A DNA stretch of 64,000 bases from Vibrio sp. D404a (GCF_030248535.1 NZ_JAHGAJ010000017.1:165477-229476), one strand, 5' to 3'. Positions 30,111-40,900 are shown, counted from the first letter of the stretch. Notes: generated from the sequence alone by a model not told the origin. A program made the numbers and translations.

Positions 30111-30359
30111 ATGAACCTACTGATTGAATCTTTTGAAGGCGGCATCTACCTTGCTTATCAAGTCACAGACCATAACCGTCGACTGGTGATGGACAGTGAC
30201 CACCATCCGAAAAAGTTTATGAGCCTTAACCAAGTGCGTGATCACTTCAACGACCAATCAATCACGTCAGCGACCCTGATTCATAACAGCGCTTACGACG
30301 AAATGTGTGGTGAGCAGTGTGGCAGCGATATGCCACTCAGCGTTGACCTAAGATGGTGA
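30111..30359 (+). CDS. DUF6482-family small protein
   Basis: 82 residues, cytoplasmic. It starts MNLLIESFEGGIYLAYQVTD and has the family's late motif HNSAYDEMCGEQCG. I know this as an uncharacterised family (DUF6482) in Vibrio and Pseudomonas; no function is established. A good CGGAG site precedes the ATG. It stands alone between the gor terminator and a terminator shared with the NqrB-like gene. Confidence 0.8.
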   Translation: MNLLIESFEGGIYLAYQVTDHNRRLVMDSDHHPKKFMSLNQVRDHFNDQSITSATLIHNSAYDEMCGEQCGSDMPLSVDLRW

Positions 30360-30389
30360 TTACCTATCCATTGCACAACAATCCAATTG

Positions 30390-30421
30390 AAAAGAGGACT
30401 TGTCAGTAAGTCCTCTTTTTT
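30390..30421. terminator. bidirectional terminator, DUF6482 gene / NqrB-like gene
   Basis: AAAAGAGGACTT and AAGTCCTCTTTTTT pair around GTCAGT between two convergent genes. Confidence 0.88.
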
Positions 30422-30438
30422 GGCCTAAGCTTTTCTCT

Positions 30439-31680
30439 CTAACGCACCATGCGTCTATTTCTGCGCTTAATGTTGCCCTCACGGACGATGAAATCAAACA
30501 GCGGCGCAAACAGATTGGCAAACAGTATTGCGAGCATAATGCCTTCTGGATAGGCCGGATTGAGCACCCGAATTCCTATCGTCATTACGCCGATCAGAAT
30601 ACCGTAAGCCCACTTCCCTTTATTAGTAAAGGCGGCAGATACTGGGTCGGTCGCCATAAAGAACGTACCAAAGGCCACGCCACCGACAACAAAGTGCCAA
30701 TAGAAAGGCATCGAGAACATCGCGTTGGTATCAGAACCAATCCAGTTGAGTAACGTTGACGTCGCTGCCAGACCAACAACAACCCCGGCTACGATCCGCC
30801 AAGAAGCTATCTTCATCGCAATCAGCGCCAAGCCGCTCAAGATGATCAGCATGGATGACACCTCACCCATTGAGCCCGGTATATTACCGATGAAGGCATC
30901 CATCCAAGAGATCGGTGCGCCTGTCATGTTGTTGACCAAGGCACTGCTTCCCCCTTCATACCATTGGCTCAAAGGAGTCGCGCCAGAATAGCCATCGGCA
31001 GCCACCCATACGAGACCACCAGACATATTGGCAGGGTAAGCAAAATAGAGGAACGCGCGCCCCGCAAGAGCTGGGTTGAGGAAGTTACGCCCTGTGCCAC
31101 CAAAAATCTCTTTAGCGACCACGATACCAAAGGTGATGCCGAGTGCGGCCTGCCACAATGGGATGGTCGGTGGCAGGATCAAAGCGAACAACACTGAGCT
31201 AACAAAAAAGCCCTCGTTTACTTCATGCTTACGCACTATAGCAAACAACACCTCCCAGAAGCCCCCGACAACAAACACCGTAGCGTAGACAGGTAAGAAA
31301 TAGAGCGCGCCGAGCCACATCTGACTGCCCCAGCCACTGGAGATTAGCCCCTCGGCACTGCCAAAGGCCCACGCTAGCCGCCAACTGCTGTCTATGATGG
31401 ACGCCAGCTCGGCTCCAGAATAGGTCGCCGTTAGCCCCATGACTGCTTGATGACCGACGTTGTACATCCCCCAAAACATCGCGGGAAATGTTGCCAACCA
31501 CACCATGATCATAATGCGCTTGAGATCAATACTATCTCGAACGTGGGTTAACCCCTTATTCACATGCCCAGGGGTGTAGAATATTGTCGCTGCTGCTTCG
31601 TAAAGTGGATAAAACCTCTCGTATTTGCCACCCGCTTCAAAGCGAGGTGACACCCCGTCTAACCATTTTTTCAAACTCAT
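30439..31680 (-). CDS. orphan NqrB-like subunit of Na+-translocating NADH:quinone reductase
   Basis: 413 residues with about ten membrane helices, closely similar by eye to NqrB over the full length ([60 protein letters not shown]). The threonine that carries covalent FMN is kept: Thr235 in SGATPLS, corresponding to Thr236 in Vibrio cholerae. NqrB normally works only in the six-subunit NqrABCDEF complex, but no other nqr gene is in this window, and a terminator closes it. It is therefore probably a second, stand-alone copy. What it does is unknown: an alternative subunit or a flavin-linked membrane electron carrier are possible. It could be the main nqrB only if the canonical operon is absent elsewhere. 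Confidence 0.88.
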   Translation of the reverse strand: MSLKKWLDGVSPRFEAGGKYERFYPLYEAAATIFYTPGHVNKGLTHVRDSIDLKRIMIMVWLATFPAMFWGMYNVGHQAVMGLTATYSGAELASIIDSSWRLAWAFGSAEGLISSGWGSQMWLGALYFLPVYATVFVVGGFWEVLFAIVRKHEVNEGFFVSSVLFALILPPTIPLWQAALGITFGIVVAKEIFGGTGRNFLNPALAGRAFLYFAYPANMSGGLVWVAADGYSGATPLSQWYEGGSSALVNNMTGAPISWMDAFIGNIPGSMGEVSSMLIILSGLALIAMKIASWRIVAGVVVGLAATSTLLNWIGSDTNAMFSMPFYWHFVVGGVAFGTFFMATDPVSAAFTNKGKWAYGILIGVMTIGIRVLNPAYPEGIMLAILFANLFAPLFDFIVREGNIKRRNRRMVR

Positions 31681-31921
31681 AGCTCTTCAACCTTCTTTGT
31701 GAGAGACATAGGTTTTACGAATCAGAAGCCAAAACAGAGCATTTTCTAATTTCCTCACATAGTTTGCATCAGCTCACAAAATGATTGATGAGCTATTAAT
31801 CAACAAGTTATAAGTTCGAGCCATTCACTCATTTTTTGATATGTAATTGACAAAAATGTCGAAAAAACATCGAGAACTCTTATAGAATGCTGGCACTATA
31901 AAAGAAATAACAAGATCAGTT

Positions 31922-33259
31922 GTGCAAAATAAAAGCAGTGGCTCCACTGAGGTTTTCTATCACCTCATGGATCTGTCCGATGAAGAAAAAAGTCTTTATC
32001 TAAAACGATTAAAGAAAGAGCAACCCGGCTTATATCAGCAAGTTCTTCCCTTAATCAATGAAGGGCGTTCAGAGCAGATCACATCGCTGTTCGGCTTTCA
32101 CGCGCAACAAGCCACAGAAACAGAACTCAACCTCACTGATACACTGGTGGATAAGTACCAGATCTCGCACGAGTTAGGTCGTGGTGGTATGGGCATCGTC
32201 TATGCTGCTAGCCGAGCTGATAGAACCTTCGAGCAAGACCTTGCGGTTAAGTTCATTCAACCGGCACTTTCCCATATTTTAGGTGAGCACGCGCTTTTCC
32301 AAGAAGCCCAGCTACTGGCACACCTCAACCACCCTTGTATTGCCAAAGTGTTTGATGGTGGCGTGTATCAAGAATCGGTCTACATCGTGATGGAGCGTGT
32401 AGACGGGGAAACGCTCTCTCTGCACCTGCAAAATCGTTCGTTGAGTGAAAAGCAAAAGCTTAACCTCTTCAAAGAGATCTGTTCTGCTATCGAACACGCA
32501 CACCAACAACAAGTGCTGCACGCCGATCTCAAGCCAGAAAACATCTTAATCGATCCACTGGGCTCACCTAAGATTCTGGATTTCAACCTGACACAAAAGG
32601 TAAAGCAGCCAACGCCAAGCCAAGACACAGATACTTCTCTGCTGACGGCCTACAGCAAAGCCTACGCCAGTCCAGAGCAGGCCGCAGGACAATACTTAAC
32701 GCAGCAAAGTGATATCTATTCGCTGGGTAAGATTTTAGCCCTGATCTTCGATGATACATCGAACCTCGACATTGACCTGATTGTAGAAAAGGCCACACAT
32801 CATGAACCGTACCGACGCTACGCCAGTGTCGGGGAGTTGCGCCAAGATATTGTTCGTATTTTAGAGTGTCGTCCAATCTCCATGAGAGAAAAACATCCGT
32901 TTCACTCTTTATCCAAGCTACTCAAACGTCGCCCAGTACAAAGTGCATTAACCATCTTGTTACTGCTATCTGGCACGGCGTTTTCGACGGCAATATTCAA
33001 TAAGAATTTGCAGCTGCAAAAAGAGAAGCAAGTCGCAGAAGAGATGATGTATGAGGTGACGAGCCTGCTGTTTCACGCAAAAGGCAGTGACGCTGCAAAA
33101 ATGTCTGTCGGCACCATGCTTGAACTTACACGACGTCGAATATTATCGAATCCGGACTTACCCAAAGACGTTAAGCAAAAAATGCTGTTGGCGATGCTCA
33201 CGCCAGCACCAGAAAAGTCCGTAACCAATAAAAACACAAAGAAGTCATCCAATAACTGA
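31922..33259 (+). CDS. pknT: membrane Ser/Thr protein kinase, PknT-like
   Basis: 445 residues. A short N-terminal helical region (1-80) leads to a Hanks-type kinase domain (about 82-325). It shows the Gly loop LGRGGMGIVYAA, the lysine motif LAVKFIQ and the catalytic loop HADLKPENIL; the Mg motif is DFN instead of DFG, with the Asp kept, and HAD makes it a non-RD kinase. A single membrane helix (about 339-361) is followed by an 84-residue periplasmic tail. It starts at GTG 31922. The next gene begins 2 bp after the stop. By position next to a group-43-type ECF sigma gene it matches the Vibrio parahaemolyticus PknT/EcfP system, where the kinase phosphorylates and activates the sigma factor. Confidence 0.88.
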   Translation: MQNKSSGSTEVFYHLMDLSDEEKSLYLKRLKKEQPGLYQQVLPLINEGRSEQITSLFGFHAQQATETELNLTDTLVDKYQISHELGRGGMGIVYAASRADRTFEQDLAVKFIQPALSHILGEHALFQEAQLLAHLNHPCIAKVFDGGVYQESVYIVMERVDGETLSLHLQNRSLSEKQKLNLFKEICSAIEHAHQQQVLHADLKPENILIDPLGSPKILDFNLTQKVKQPTPSQDTDTSLLTAYSKAYASPEQAAGQYLTQQSDIYSLGKILALIFDDTSNLDIDLIVEKATHHEPYRRYASVGELRQDIVRILECRPISMREKHPFHSLSKLLKRRPVQSALTILLLLSGTAFSTAIFNKNLQLQKEKQVAEEMMYEVTSLLFHAKGSDAAKMSVGTMLELTRRRILSNPDLPKDVKQKMLLAMLTPAPEKSVTNKNTKKSSNN

Positions 33260-33261
33260 TT

Positions 33262-34698
33262 ATGAAAAAAGTCCTTCTACCGCTTATCGCGTTATGCACG
33301 ACCAGCCTGACTATCCAAGCAGACGATAGCAAACCTTTGACGGGGTACTTCATTGATTCTCCCGTCTCTGGACTTTATTACGAGACCAGCTCCAACCTCT
33401 CGGGCACCACAGATAAAGGGGCGTTCCAGTACAACTCTGGCGACATCGTTAGCTTTTTTATCGGTACTGATAACTCTGGCTATCTGCTCACGACTCTCTC
33501 TGGTCAAGAGGTGATCACACCAACCCTGTCATCGACACGCCCAAGCCGCAGCATCAACATGACGCGCTTACTGCTGTCGCTCGATGATACCCCGGAGCAC
33601 CGTGATGAAATTATCTTGGCAAGTAAGGTGTTGTCTGACGTTGAGTTTCAGAAAAAACTTAAGAACCTCGATTTAAGCTATTTAGATGCCAAAGACCTCG
33701 GCATTGACCTTGTTTCGGTCAAAGAGGCCGCCGAGCACCTGAATCAGAGTCAGGAATACATCAAGAACAACTTCGCTTCTGAAGAGGTCATTTTTTCGCC
33801 AAAAGACAAAGTGCTGCACAACATCATCATCGCTAAGAAAGACTACGCGGGACGTGCGTGTTTTTACGATCTCGCTCATCATGCTAACCCAAAATATAAG
33901 GGCCCAATCGGTGAGCTAAGCTATCAAATTACAGACAGCGAGCTGATTCAATTCCCAGGAACGGGTGATTACTTTAACGGCTGTACCCTGCGCCCTTACT
34001 ACACACCTCAAGAAATCATCCGTGAGCCATTATCCGTTGGCGATGGTTGGACAGGCTTTACCAGTTGCGCACAAACGGGTTGTACTCGCCACGATCTCAG
34101 CGGTTTCTCGATTGAAGATTACGACGACGAAGGCGATTGGAAATATCGAACCGTAGCACTGGATTTTGATACCGAGACAGAGCTGTTGATGGAAAAGACT
34201 CAAGGCTTAGGTCAAACAGAGCAGATCCGACACGCCAATAAGGGGGAGATGATCTGGTTTACTTACACCAATGAGCGCGGTAACGACATCCCTTATGAAG
34301 GCATCTGGCAGCATACTCAATATCAGCACGCCGACATCATCACCGAATGCCTGTTGATCAAAGATCAACGCATTCTATTGGGACCTAGTGATGTAGAAGC
34401 CTGTCCGACGAACCACCAGCAATACACGCAGGACATCACTGAAAAGTTTGGCGACATGTGGTGGCTAGCCAATGCCAAGCCAACGGCCTCGCTTGCTCAA
34501 ATGAATGTCACGGTGCGCTGGTATGACTCAGTCCCTCAACAACATTTTACCGCTTGGGAGTACCTACCTGCAGGGAAAAATTGGGACCAAGGCATCCTCT
34601 ACAGATTCAAACAAAAAATTTCGCTAAATCCAGATAAATCTCATAATATCAGCACCCTATCTGTTTCTGAGTTTACTAAAGTGAGGTCTAACAGCTAA
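33262..34698 (+). CDS. secreted protein of the kinase-sigma operon
   Basis: 478 residues with a signal peptide (MKKVLLPLIALCTTSLTIQA, cleaved near residue 20). The mature N-terminus, GYFIDSPVSGLYYETSSNLS then GTTDKGAFQYNSGD, is a beta domain I have seen at the start of large Vibrio surface proteins. The C-terminal part (about 345-478) contains ITECLLIKDQRILLGPSDVEACP-type spacing of two cysteines, also found in the three other exported proteins of this locus. No catalytic motif is recognised. The stop overlaps the sigma start (TAATG), so it is co-translated with it. It could monitor the envelope or be the kinase ligand; that is inference. Confidence 0.8.
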   Translation: MKKVLLPLIALCTTSLTIQADDSKPLTGYFIDSPVSGLYYETSSNLSGTTDKGAFQYNSGDIVSFFIGTDNSGYLLTTLSGQEVITPTLSSTRPSRSINMTRLLLSLDDTPEHRDEIILASKVLSDVEFQKKLKNLDLSYLDAKDLGIDLVSVKEAAEHLNQSQEYIKNNFASEEVIFSPKDKVLHNIIIAKKDYAGRACFYDLAHHANPKYKGPIGELSYQITDSELIQFPGTGDYFNGCTLRPYYTPQEIIREPLSVGDGWTGFTSCAQTGCTRHDLSGFSIEDYDDEGDWKYRTVALDFDTETELLMEKTQGLGQTEQIRHANKGEMIWFTYTNERGNDIPYEGIWQHTQYQHADIITECLLIKDQRILLGPSDVEACPTNHQQYTQDITEKFGDMWWLANAKPTASLAQMNVTVRWYDSVPQQHFTAWEYLPAGKNWDQGILYRFKQKISLNPDKSHNISTLSVSEFTKVRSNS

Positions 34699-35270
34699 TG
34701 GCAACTGCAACTCCAGATATCACACAGATCATCCACCAATGGCAATCCGGCAACAAAAGCGCCGAAGCAGACTTGTACCAATTCGCCTACCTGCAGCTTC
34801 GTCAGATCGCTCAACAAGAGCGCAGTCGCAGCGCACAAAAGTATGGCACCGACAATCAAGTCATCAGCGATAGCATGAACAGCACCACCGCGTTGATTCA
34901 CGATGCCTACTTGAAAATGTCGTCTTCAGACTTGCAGTCGATCGAGAATAAAAAAGATTTCTTTTTAATGGCGGCCAAAGTGATGCGCCAAATCCTGATC
35001 GACAATGCTCGCCATCTTCAAGCGCAAAAACGTCAGCAAATGACGATGTTGAGTGACAATGAAGGGGACAAATTTGAACAGTTTATGATGATGGACAAAG
35101 CCATAGACAGCTTCAGTATCCACTACCCGCGTCAGTCTCAGGCTCTAAAACTTAAATACTTGATGGGTATGCGTAATCGCGAGATCAGCGAACTCTTAGA
35201 GTGCAGCGCCAGTTTGATTGAAAAAGATCTCAAGTTCTCTCGTTGTTGGCTACAAAGCAAATTGGTTTAA
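34698..35270 (+). CDS. ecfP: ECF sigma factor, EcfP-like (kinase-associated group)
   Basis: 190 residues, sigma-70 family of the ECF type. Region 2 spans about residues 10-105 (QWQSGNKSAEADLYQFAYLQ, then ALIHDAYLKM and KKDFFLMAAKVMRQILIDNA); region 4 is about 130-185 (QALKLKYLMGMRNREISELL, with helix-turn-helix ECSASLIEKDLKFSR). Thr63-Thr64 stand before ALIHDAY. In V. parahaemolyticus EcfP a threonine at this place (recalled as Thr63) is phosphorylated by PknT and restores core-RNAP binding. No anti-sigma gene is nearby, as expected for a kinase-controlled sigma factor. It is coupled to the preceding gene by a 1-base overlap and to the next by one base. Confidence 0.9.
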   Translation: MATATPDITQIIHQWQSGNKSAEADLYQFAYLQLRQIAQQERSRSAQKYGTDNQVISDSMNSTTALIHDAYLKMSSSDLQSIENKKDFFLMAAKVMRQILIDNARHLQAQKRQQMTMLSDNEGDKFEQFMMMDKAIDSFSIHYPRQSQALKLKYLMGMRNREISELLECSASLIEKDLKFSRCWLQSKLV

Positions 35271-35271
35271 G

Positions 35272-36825
35272 ATGAAAAAGCGTCTCTGTTTATTGGTTGT
35301 CACTGGCTGTGGAGCATTAACTTTTATGCCACCATGGCTTGCCTCAAAAGAAGTGGGCTCAGTCAATGTTGTGAGCAATGAGTCGGTTCCCTTACTCACC
35401 TCACCCACTACGAGTCTTCAATCGCATCAAGCTGAAACGGATCAAAGGCAACAAAATGCCACAGGCTCTGATGCTCTGATAAAAAGCAGAGCGGAACAAT
35501 CGCTCTCAGACGTGACGATCCCATTTGTACCAGTTGAACAGTACAGCGAGCCAGTCACAATGCTCTCTGACAATCAGAATATCGAGACGCAGACATTGGT
35601 CGTTGCAGATCAAAAAGACCGTGCCGATCGTAACCAGAAACCACAAGTCAATCCGGCAGTTCAACAGAGTATTCAACACGAAATCAATCAATGGTCTTTT
35701 ACTGAAAACTCTCCGATTAATTACTCGATTGATGTTACGGGCCTATTCGAAGACCCTGATGATGACTTGCTGACAACACAAATTGCTGTCAATCATCCCA
35801 AGTTTTCTGTTTCAAATCTCGGAGGAAGAACCAGCATCCAAGGCACCCCGAAAGTTGGAGAAGCGCCGACTCAGCTGATCGCTCGAGCCAAAGATGATTA
35901 TCACGGCTCAGAAGAGAGCGCTTGGGTTACCACCAGCTTTTCCCTTCCTTCCATGTCTTCAGGCTTAGAGGAAGATGGCTTACACCCTTTGATTGGGGAA
36001 ACTTGGTATCGACTGGAAACCAACCATCAATTTGCAGGCAAGACGTACAACTATGAAAAGGTCTACTGCGAAGCCTTTAAGTTCATCAATGACGAGGTGT
36101 TCTTTGCCTCTTCAAGCAATCTGACCACCTGCCCAAGTGAGCATGAGTTGCGTAAAGTAGGAGGATATCATGTCAATGGCGACAGCTTAGTTGTCTCTAG
36201 CAATCAATCTATTTTTGACACCGACATGCGCTGGAAAATTTTAGAGACCTACCCAAGTCACCCTACATTCGCGACTGCTCATGTAACGCAAGTCAAAATG
36301 GGCAATGAGTATGAAACTTATACGGTTGCCTCGAAAGCACAAATAGAGCAACGCATTAACACCATCACCGGGCTAGAAGCTCTGCAAATGACAATGCAGA
36401 ACTATATGTATCTTGCGAACGATGGTCGGTACTATCTCGGCTGGTATGGCATGCATATTGGTAATTACCAACTACATGACCCTGATTGGCCAGATGAGAT
36501 GGATGGCGACCTCAATATACAATCCTACAGCACAACCATAGTTTGCAAAGATGTCCTCAATAAGTTTGATTTCTTTTCAATAGGCGGACAGGGCTTGTAC
36601 GGTGATGTGATTGGATACACCGTTAGTGAAAAGCTCGCTCCCATAGAGTGTGCTGAACAACCAATAAACAACCTTCAATATTCTTACCTAGATGTTGATT
36701 TCTTCGACCATGACGACTTCAAGCATGGAGAAGTCTTCAGCATTATCCTTCGTCCAAAAGCGGAGTGGCGCCATAAAGTCGAAGAGATCAAACTCAATGT
36801 AAAATTCTTAGGTCCCGATGGTTAA
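35272..36825 (+). CDS. exported cadherin-like protein of the kinase-sigma operon
   Basis: 517 residues. The N-terminal hydrophobic segment (MKKRLCLLVVTGCGALTFMP) could be a signal peptide cleaved near residue 25 or an unusually short lipoprotein signal with Cys13. A low-complexity Gln/Ser/Thr stretch (about 30-140) is followed by a dystroglycan/cadherin-like beta domain (about 140-230: INYSIDVTGLFEDPDDDLLT). Then comes the C-terminal module beginning HPLIGETWYRLE at about 236 and holding four cysteines. The ATG is one base after the sigma stop; the upstream in-frame ATG would overlap the sigma gene. The 3' end overlaps the convergent outer-membrane gene by 4 bp. Confidence 0.82.
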   Translation: MKKRLCLLVVTGCGALTFMPPWLASKEVGSVNVVSNESVPLLTSPTTSLQSHQAETDQRQQNATGSDALIKSRAEQSLSDVTIPFVPVEQYSEPVTMLSDNQNIETQTLVVADQKDRADRNQKPQVNPAVQQSIQHEINQWSFTENSPINYSIDVTGLFEDPDDDLLTTQIAVNHPKFSVSNLGGRTSIQGTPKVGEAPTQLIARAKDDYHGSEESAWVTTSFSLPSMSSGLEEDGLHPLIGETWYRLETNHQFAGKTYNYEKVYCEAFKFINDEVFFASSSNLTTCPSEHELRKVGGYHVNGDSLVVSSNQSIFDTDMRWKILETYPSHPTFATAHVTQVKMGNEYETYTVASKAQIEQRINTITGLEALQMTMQNYMYLANDGRYYLGWYGMHIGNYQLHDPDWPDEMDGDLNIQSYSTTIVCKDVLNKFDFFSIGGQGLYGDVIGYTVSEKLAPIECAEQPINNLQYSYLDVDFFDHDDFKHGEVFSIILRPKAEWRHKVEEIKLNVKFLGPDG

Positions 36826-37691
36826 AAGTTCCACAGAGCCTGCAGGCCGGTACTGAACGTGTAAGTATCGGCTTCGGGAAGTGTGGCATTCTTCTGCTCG
36901 GTGACATAGTCCGTACACTTACCATCGACCATAGTTTTACAATAAGTGGTCGTGACAGTTTCAGTGTCAGATTGGAAGCGTTTCTCGTAGCCAAACATGG
37001 CATACCAGCCTAAATGCAAACCCGGGGTCACTTCATAGCTTACTGTACCTTCCACTGCCGCTCGGTAGCCAAAGTCGTAGAAATTAACATCCTCAAATTG
37101 TGTATTCGAAGTAACACTCCAGATCGGCAGACCAAAAGTCGCTTTACCACTGATGTGCCACTTATCACTCAAGTAAAGACTACCATCATCATAAGCTAAC
37201 CCGACGTCCATAAAGATGTCCGTCGAGGTCTCTTCCCAGGTACCGTAGAAATACTTGTTACCCTCTTGGGTGTAATTCTTCACACCATAGCGAGTGAAGG
37301 TTTGATAGGTCAGCGAGGGGCCGCCAATCACGCGCCAGTTATCTTTGAACTTGTAATGAAGCTGGATGTTTGTGGCTGTCTTCAGATACTCCAACTGGTT
37401 GTTCTGCTGCAGAGCGCCGCCATTATTCCAATCTTCTGTCGAGTTCTGTGGAGAGAAAGAGGCCAATGCATCCACTGAGAAGTCAAAGTCCTGATTGACG
37501 TAGTACAAACCACCAGAGTTTAAGACAGGGTTTGTTACGGTTACTTCCGAGGTAAGCCCTCCATAAAACTCTTGATAAGTGACGTTTTCAACCCCTACCG
37601 TAAAGTACGAGTAGCTGTATTTATCACTCACACTTGCCTCTTGAGCTACCACAGAAAAGGGCAGCAAAGACAAACCAATCCATTTTTTCAT
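36822..37691 (-). CDS. outer-membrane beta-barrel protein
   Basis: 289 residues. Signal peptide MKKWIGLSLLPFSVVAQEA, cleaved after about residue 16, then alternating aromatic/polar strands (YSYSYFTVGVENVTYQEFYG, LHYKFKDNWRVIGGPSLTYQ). The C-terminus ends in STGLQALWNF with the terminal Phe recognised by the Bam complex. About twelve strands are plausible. One loop contains two cysteines (TYCKTMVDGKCTD). Function unknown: a small porin or an assembly partner for the neighbouring lipoproteins. It runs convergent to the kinase operon and divergent from the first lipoprotein gene. Confidence 0.82.
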   Translation of the reverse strand: MKKWIGLSLLPFSVVAQEASVSDKYSYSYFTVGVENVTYQEFYGGLTSEVTVTNPVLNSGGLYYVNQDFDFSVDALASFSPQNSTEDWNNGGALQQNNQLEYLKTATNIQLHYKFKDNWRVIGGPSLTYQTFTRYGVKNYTQEGNKYFYGTWEETSTDIFMDVGLAYDDGSLYLSDKWHISGKATFGLPIWSVTSNTQFEDVNFYDFGYRAAVEGTVSYEVTPGLHLGWYAMFGYEKRFQSDTETVTTTYCKTMVDGKCTDYVTEQKNATLPEADTYTFSTGLQALWNF

Positions 37692-37783
37692 TTCTAATTA
37701 TCCACCAAGCCAATTTTGGGCTGCATGCTATTGAAATTGGAAATCGATTTGAAGAGCGCTCAAGCAAATAAAATTCAAATAAA

Positions 37784-37818
37784 TTTTACGGTTTTTTCCC
37801 GAATTTACGTGTGTTGAA
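37784..37818 (+). promoter_or_regulatory. ECF-type promoter candidate for the first lipoprotein gene
   Basis: TTTACGG (37785-37791), 16 bases, then CGT (37808-37810), with a T-rich tract after the first box. It matches the element at 41455-41489 at 26 of 35 positions. The spacing equals that of ECF -35/-10 boxes. It predicts a start near 37818 and a 100-base leader. Recognition by the neighbouring sigma factor is inference. Confidence 0.6.
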
Positions 37819-37917
37819 AAAACGATCGATACCCAGTAAAACATTCACCCAATTAATATAAGTCTCAAAAAATGAAACAAATAGAGCTTGGCTAGAGCTC
37901 GTGACAAAGGATATGAA

Positions 37918-40900
37918 ATGAAAAAAGTTAGTTTACTAGCAGCGTCAGTGGCTTTCGCTCTAACAGGCTGTGGTGGTTCAGATGGTGATAGCTCTGGTGC
38001 TGCACCTGGTGGTGTGGTGATTACTGGTTTTGATGGTTACTTTAAAAATGCCGTTGTGTTTGTTGATAACAATAATAATGGTGTTTGGGATTTATCAAGC
38101 GATCAATTCTTAGGCTTAACAGACAGCAAAGGCCAAATCAATTTAGGCGTAACAAAACCAGCTGGCACACTAGCACTTCAAACTGTAACTCCTGCAAATG
38201 CAGCTCAAGCTAACCTTATAGCCATTGATCCAGAAAAATACGCTGGTATCTACACAGTAGATATGGATTTACCAGCACAGCCAGTGGAGCATGAATTAGT
38301 TTTCCGTGCACCTAATGGGTCTGGGGTTATCTCTCCAATTACAGACCTTGTTGCTATTGAGTCAGGAAATATTGCCAACGATGTTGATGGTGATGGCGTA
38401 GTTACAGAAGAAGAAGCAATCGCAGCAGTAGGTAGTGCTTTAGGTGATGACAACCTAGACCCTTACACTGACTTTGTTGAAGGGGCTGATGCCGACCCTG
38501 TTCTTCATAAAACCGCTCAAATTTTGACAGAAACCAAAGCCGCCAACCCAACTACATACGAAGATTCTGCAACAGAAATAGCAAAAGAAGCAGATAAAGC
38601 GGCTGAGTCTATTACTGATGAAGATCTCCTAAAAGATCCGAGCTTTAAACCGGAAGTTCCAGTAGCAGATAACGGCGATGTATCTGAAATCCCATCAAGC
38701 GAAATTGATAACCCGGATTACAAGACAACCGTTAACCCTGAGATACTAAAAGAAATTCAATCTATTGCTGATTCACTTAATCTAGAAGTTGGTACAGGCA
38801 ATGGTCAAATTTATCATACCGTTGAAATCACGGATCTATTCCAAGACGGGAATATTTCAAGCGAGCAAATAGATGAATTTGTTGATTCCATCACTTACAA
38901 CGCTGAAGAGATAAAAAAAGAATTTAACTTTGAAGTGTACTTAAATGATCCTAATGATTCCGAGAAAACTGGCCAGCGTTTCCTTTCCCTTGCCCTTCCA
39001 GATGGTCAAGAGCTCATCAAAGCTGGCGAAGTTGTAATTAAACTCATTCTTCCTGCAAATGAGAGCTTAAAAGTAAACAAAGTAGAAACTGAAATTAAGT
39101 TTGTTATTGGTGCTGGCGAAGCCATTGCTCCAAAGTTTAATACAGAGATTGCCGACGCCCTACAAGAAAGTGTTAATGGCTGGGTATTTGTCCGTAATAC
39201 ACAATCTAAAGTGTATGAACTAGATTATTCTGCACTATTTAGTAACTACCACTCAATTGAAGTTAGCTCTAATGCGATTGTAAATGGTTTTACGATCAGT
39301 GAGCCAAGCAATAATAAAGTTAATATCAGTGCCTTCCCACTTCGTTCTGTAGAACAGGACGATACTAACTACACGATTAAGCTAATAGCAACAAGTGAAC
39401 AAGGTCTTAAAACGACCGTAGAGCTAAACCTTCCAGAGGTCGTTCTTGGAACACCTGAAACCTGTGATGAACTTGGCAACTGTGATGACTTCCCGATCAT
39501 CAAACCTATTGAAGAGTTTGACAACCAAGAAGAGTGTGAAGACCAAGGTGGCTACTGGTACGACAATAGCTGTCACGCTGATCCAAAACCGGTTGATCCT
39601 GTTAACCCAACACTAGGCTTTACTCAGCAGCACTTCACTAAAGGTGGTGACTGGCACATGGGTAGCTTTGAGCATGGCGATGCTGAAATTGGTTACGCAT
39701 CGCTACGTGTAAACAGCGACAACGGTCAAAACGAGTTCTGTTTTGCAAGTGATGACATCGATGGTAACAATACGTTAAGCCGTAATAGTTGGAAAACAAC
39801 GCTAATGAATCTTGATGAGGGTACTGGCGTAATTGTTCCTGAAAATGACTGTGAAGCAGCAACTATTAACGATGACGGCACGATATCGCTATCTGAAGGC
39901 AAAAGTGAGCTTAAACTCACCATGCTTTACCAAAACATGAATGGCGCTGACTATCAGATCATCATGAAGTCAAATGAAGGTGAGTTGTTCTGGTTAGACT
40001 CGACTCAAACTGACTTCGATACGTTTAGTCATGCCATGGCGAAAGATGGTTATACAGAGCACTTCTTAATTGATGATGCAACAAATGGTTATATAACTTA
40101 CCCACTTATTGATGTATTCACGTATACAGAAACAACTCGAACTCCAAGTGAAACAATTATTGCGGAAGGTACCTACGATGCGTACAGCCTAACCGAAAAT
40201 GGAGAAACTTGGACGGGTTTATGGAGCGTTGAAGAACAGATCCAAGGTATGGGGCAAACTACTGTATTTCCTGATGTAGACGAAGACAACAACAATGCTC
40301 CTATCACTCGCCATCGCAATGCTTACCGTGACTTCGGTGGTATCCAAATTGGTATTGGTGACAATAATAAAGGCAGTAACAACCTTTTAGGCGACAATGG
40401 CTTCTTCTACATCACATCTGATAACGAAGAAACGATTACAAGTATTTATGATGGATGGGTAGCTAAAGCGCCTGCAGAACCAGATTTAGACCCGAGTGTC
40501 TTAATTGGTCACACCCTGTACAACATTGATCATGAAACTCTATGGAGTAATGATTATAGCGGTCCGCGCCCAGATGGCTTAGCTTACTGTCAGTCAATGC
40601 TTTTAGACAAAAATGGCAATGTATATTGGAGCGCATCAGAAAGCACAACAACTTGTCCAGAAGTTGATATGAGTGTCGTGGGTGGCACATGGCAACTCGA
40701 CTCTGAGAAAAACCTTATCACAGTAACGGAAGCTGAAGATTTCCAAATGGAATTTAAGCTAAGTGATAAATTTACGAGTTTTACTAGCAACTCAATTTAT
40801 CAAATAAATGATGTTGAGATTGAAGGCGGCATCTATGGAGATCCAAGCACCTTTATGGCGTTTGATAGCCAAGAAGATGCAACAAGAAGGCTAAATACCC

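Noticed and set aside
31830..31921. second copy of the TTTACGG-N16-CGT element before the kinase operon
   Set aside because: A TTTTACG stretch occurs near 31712, but no CGT follows at 16 bases.
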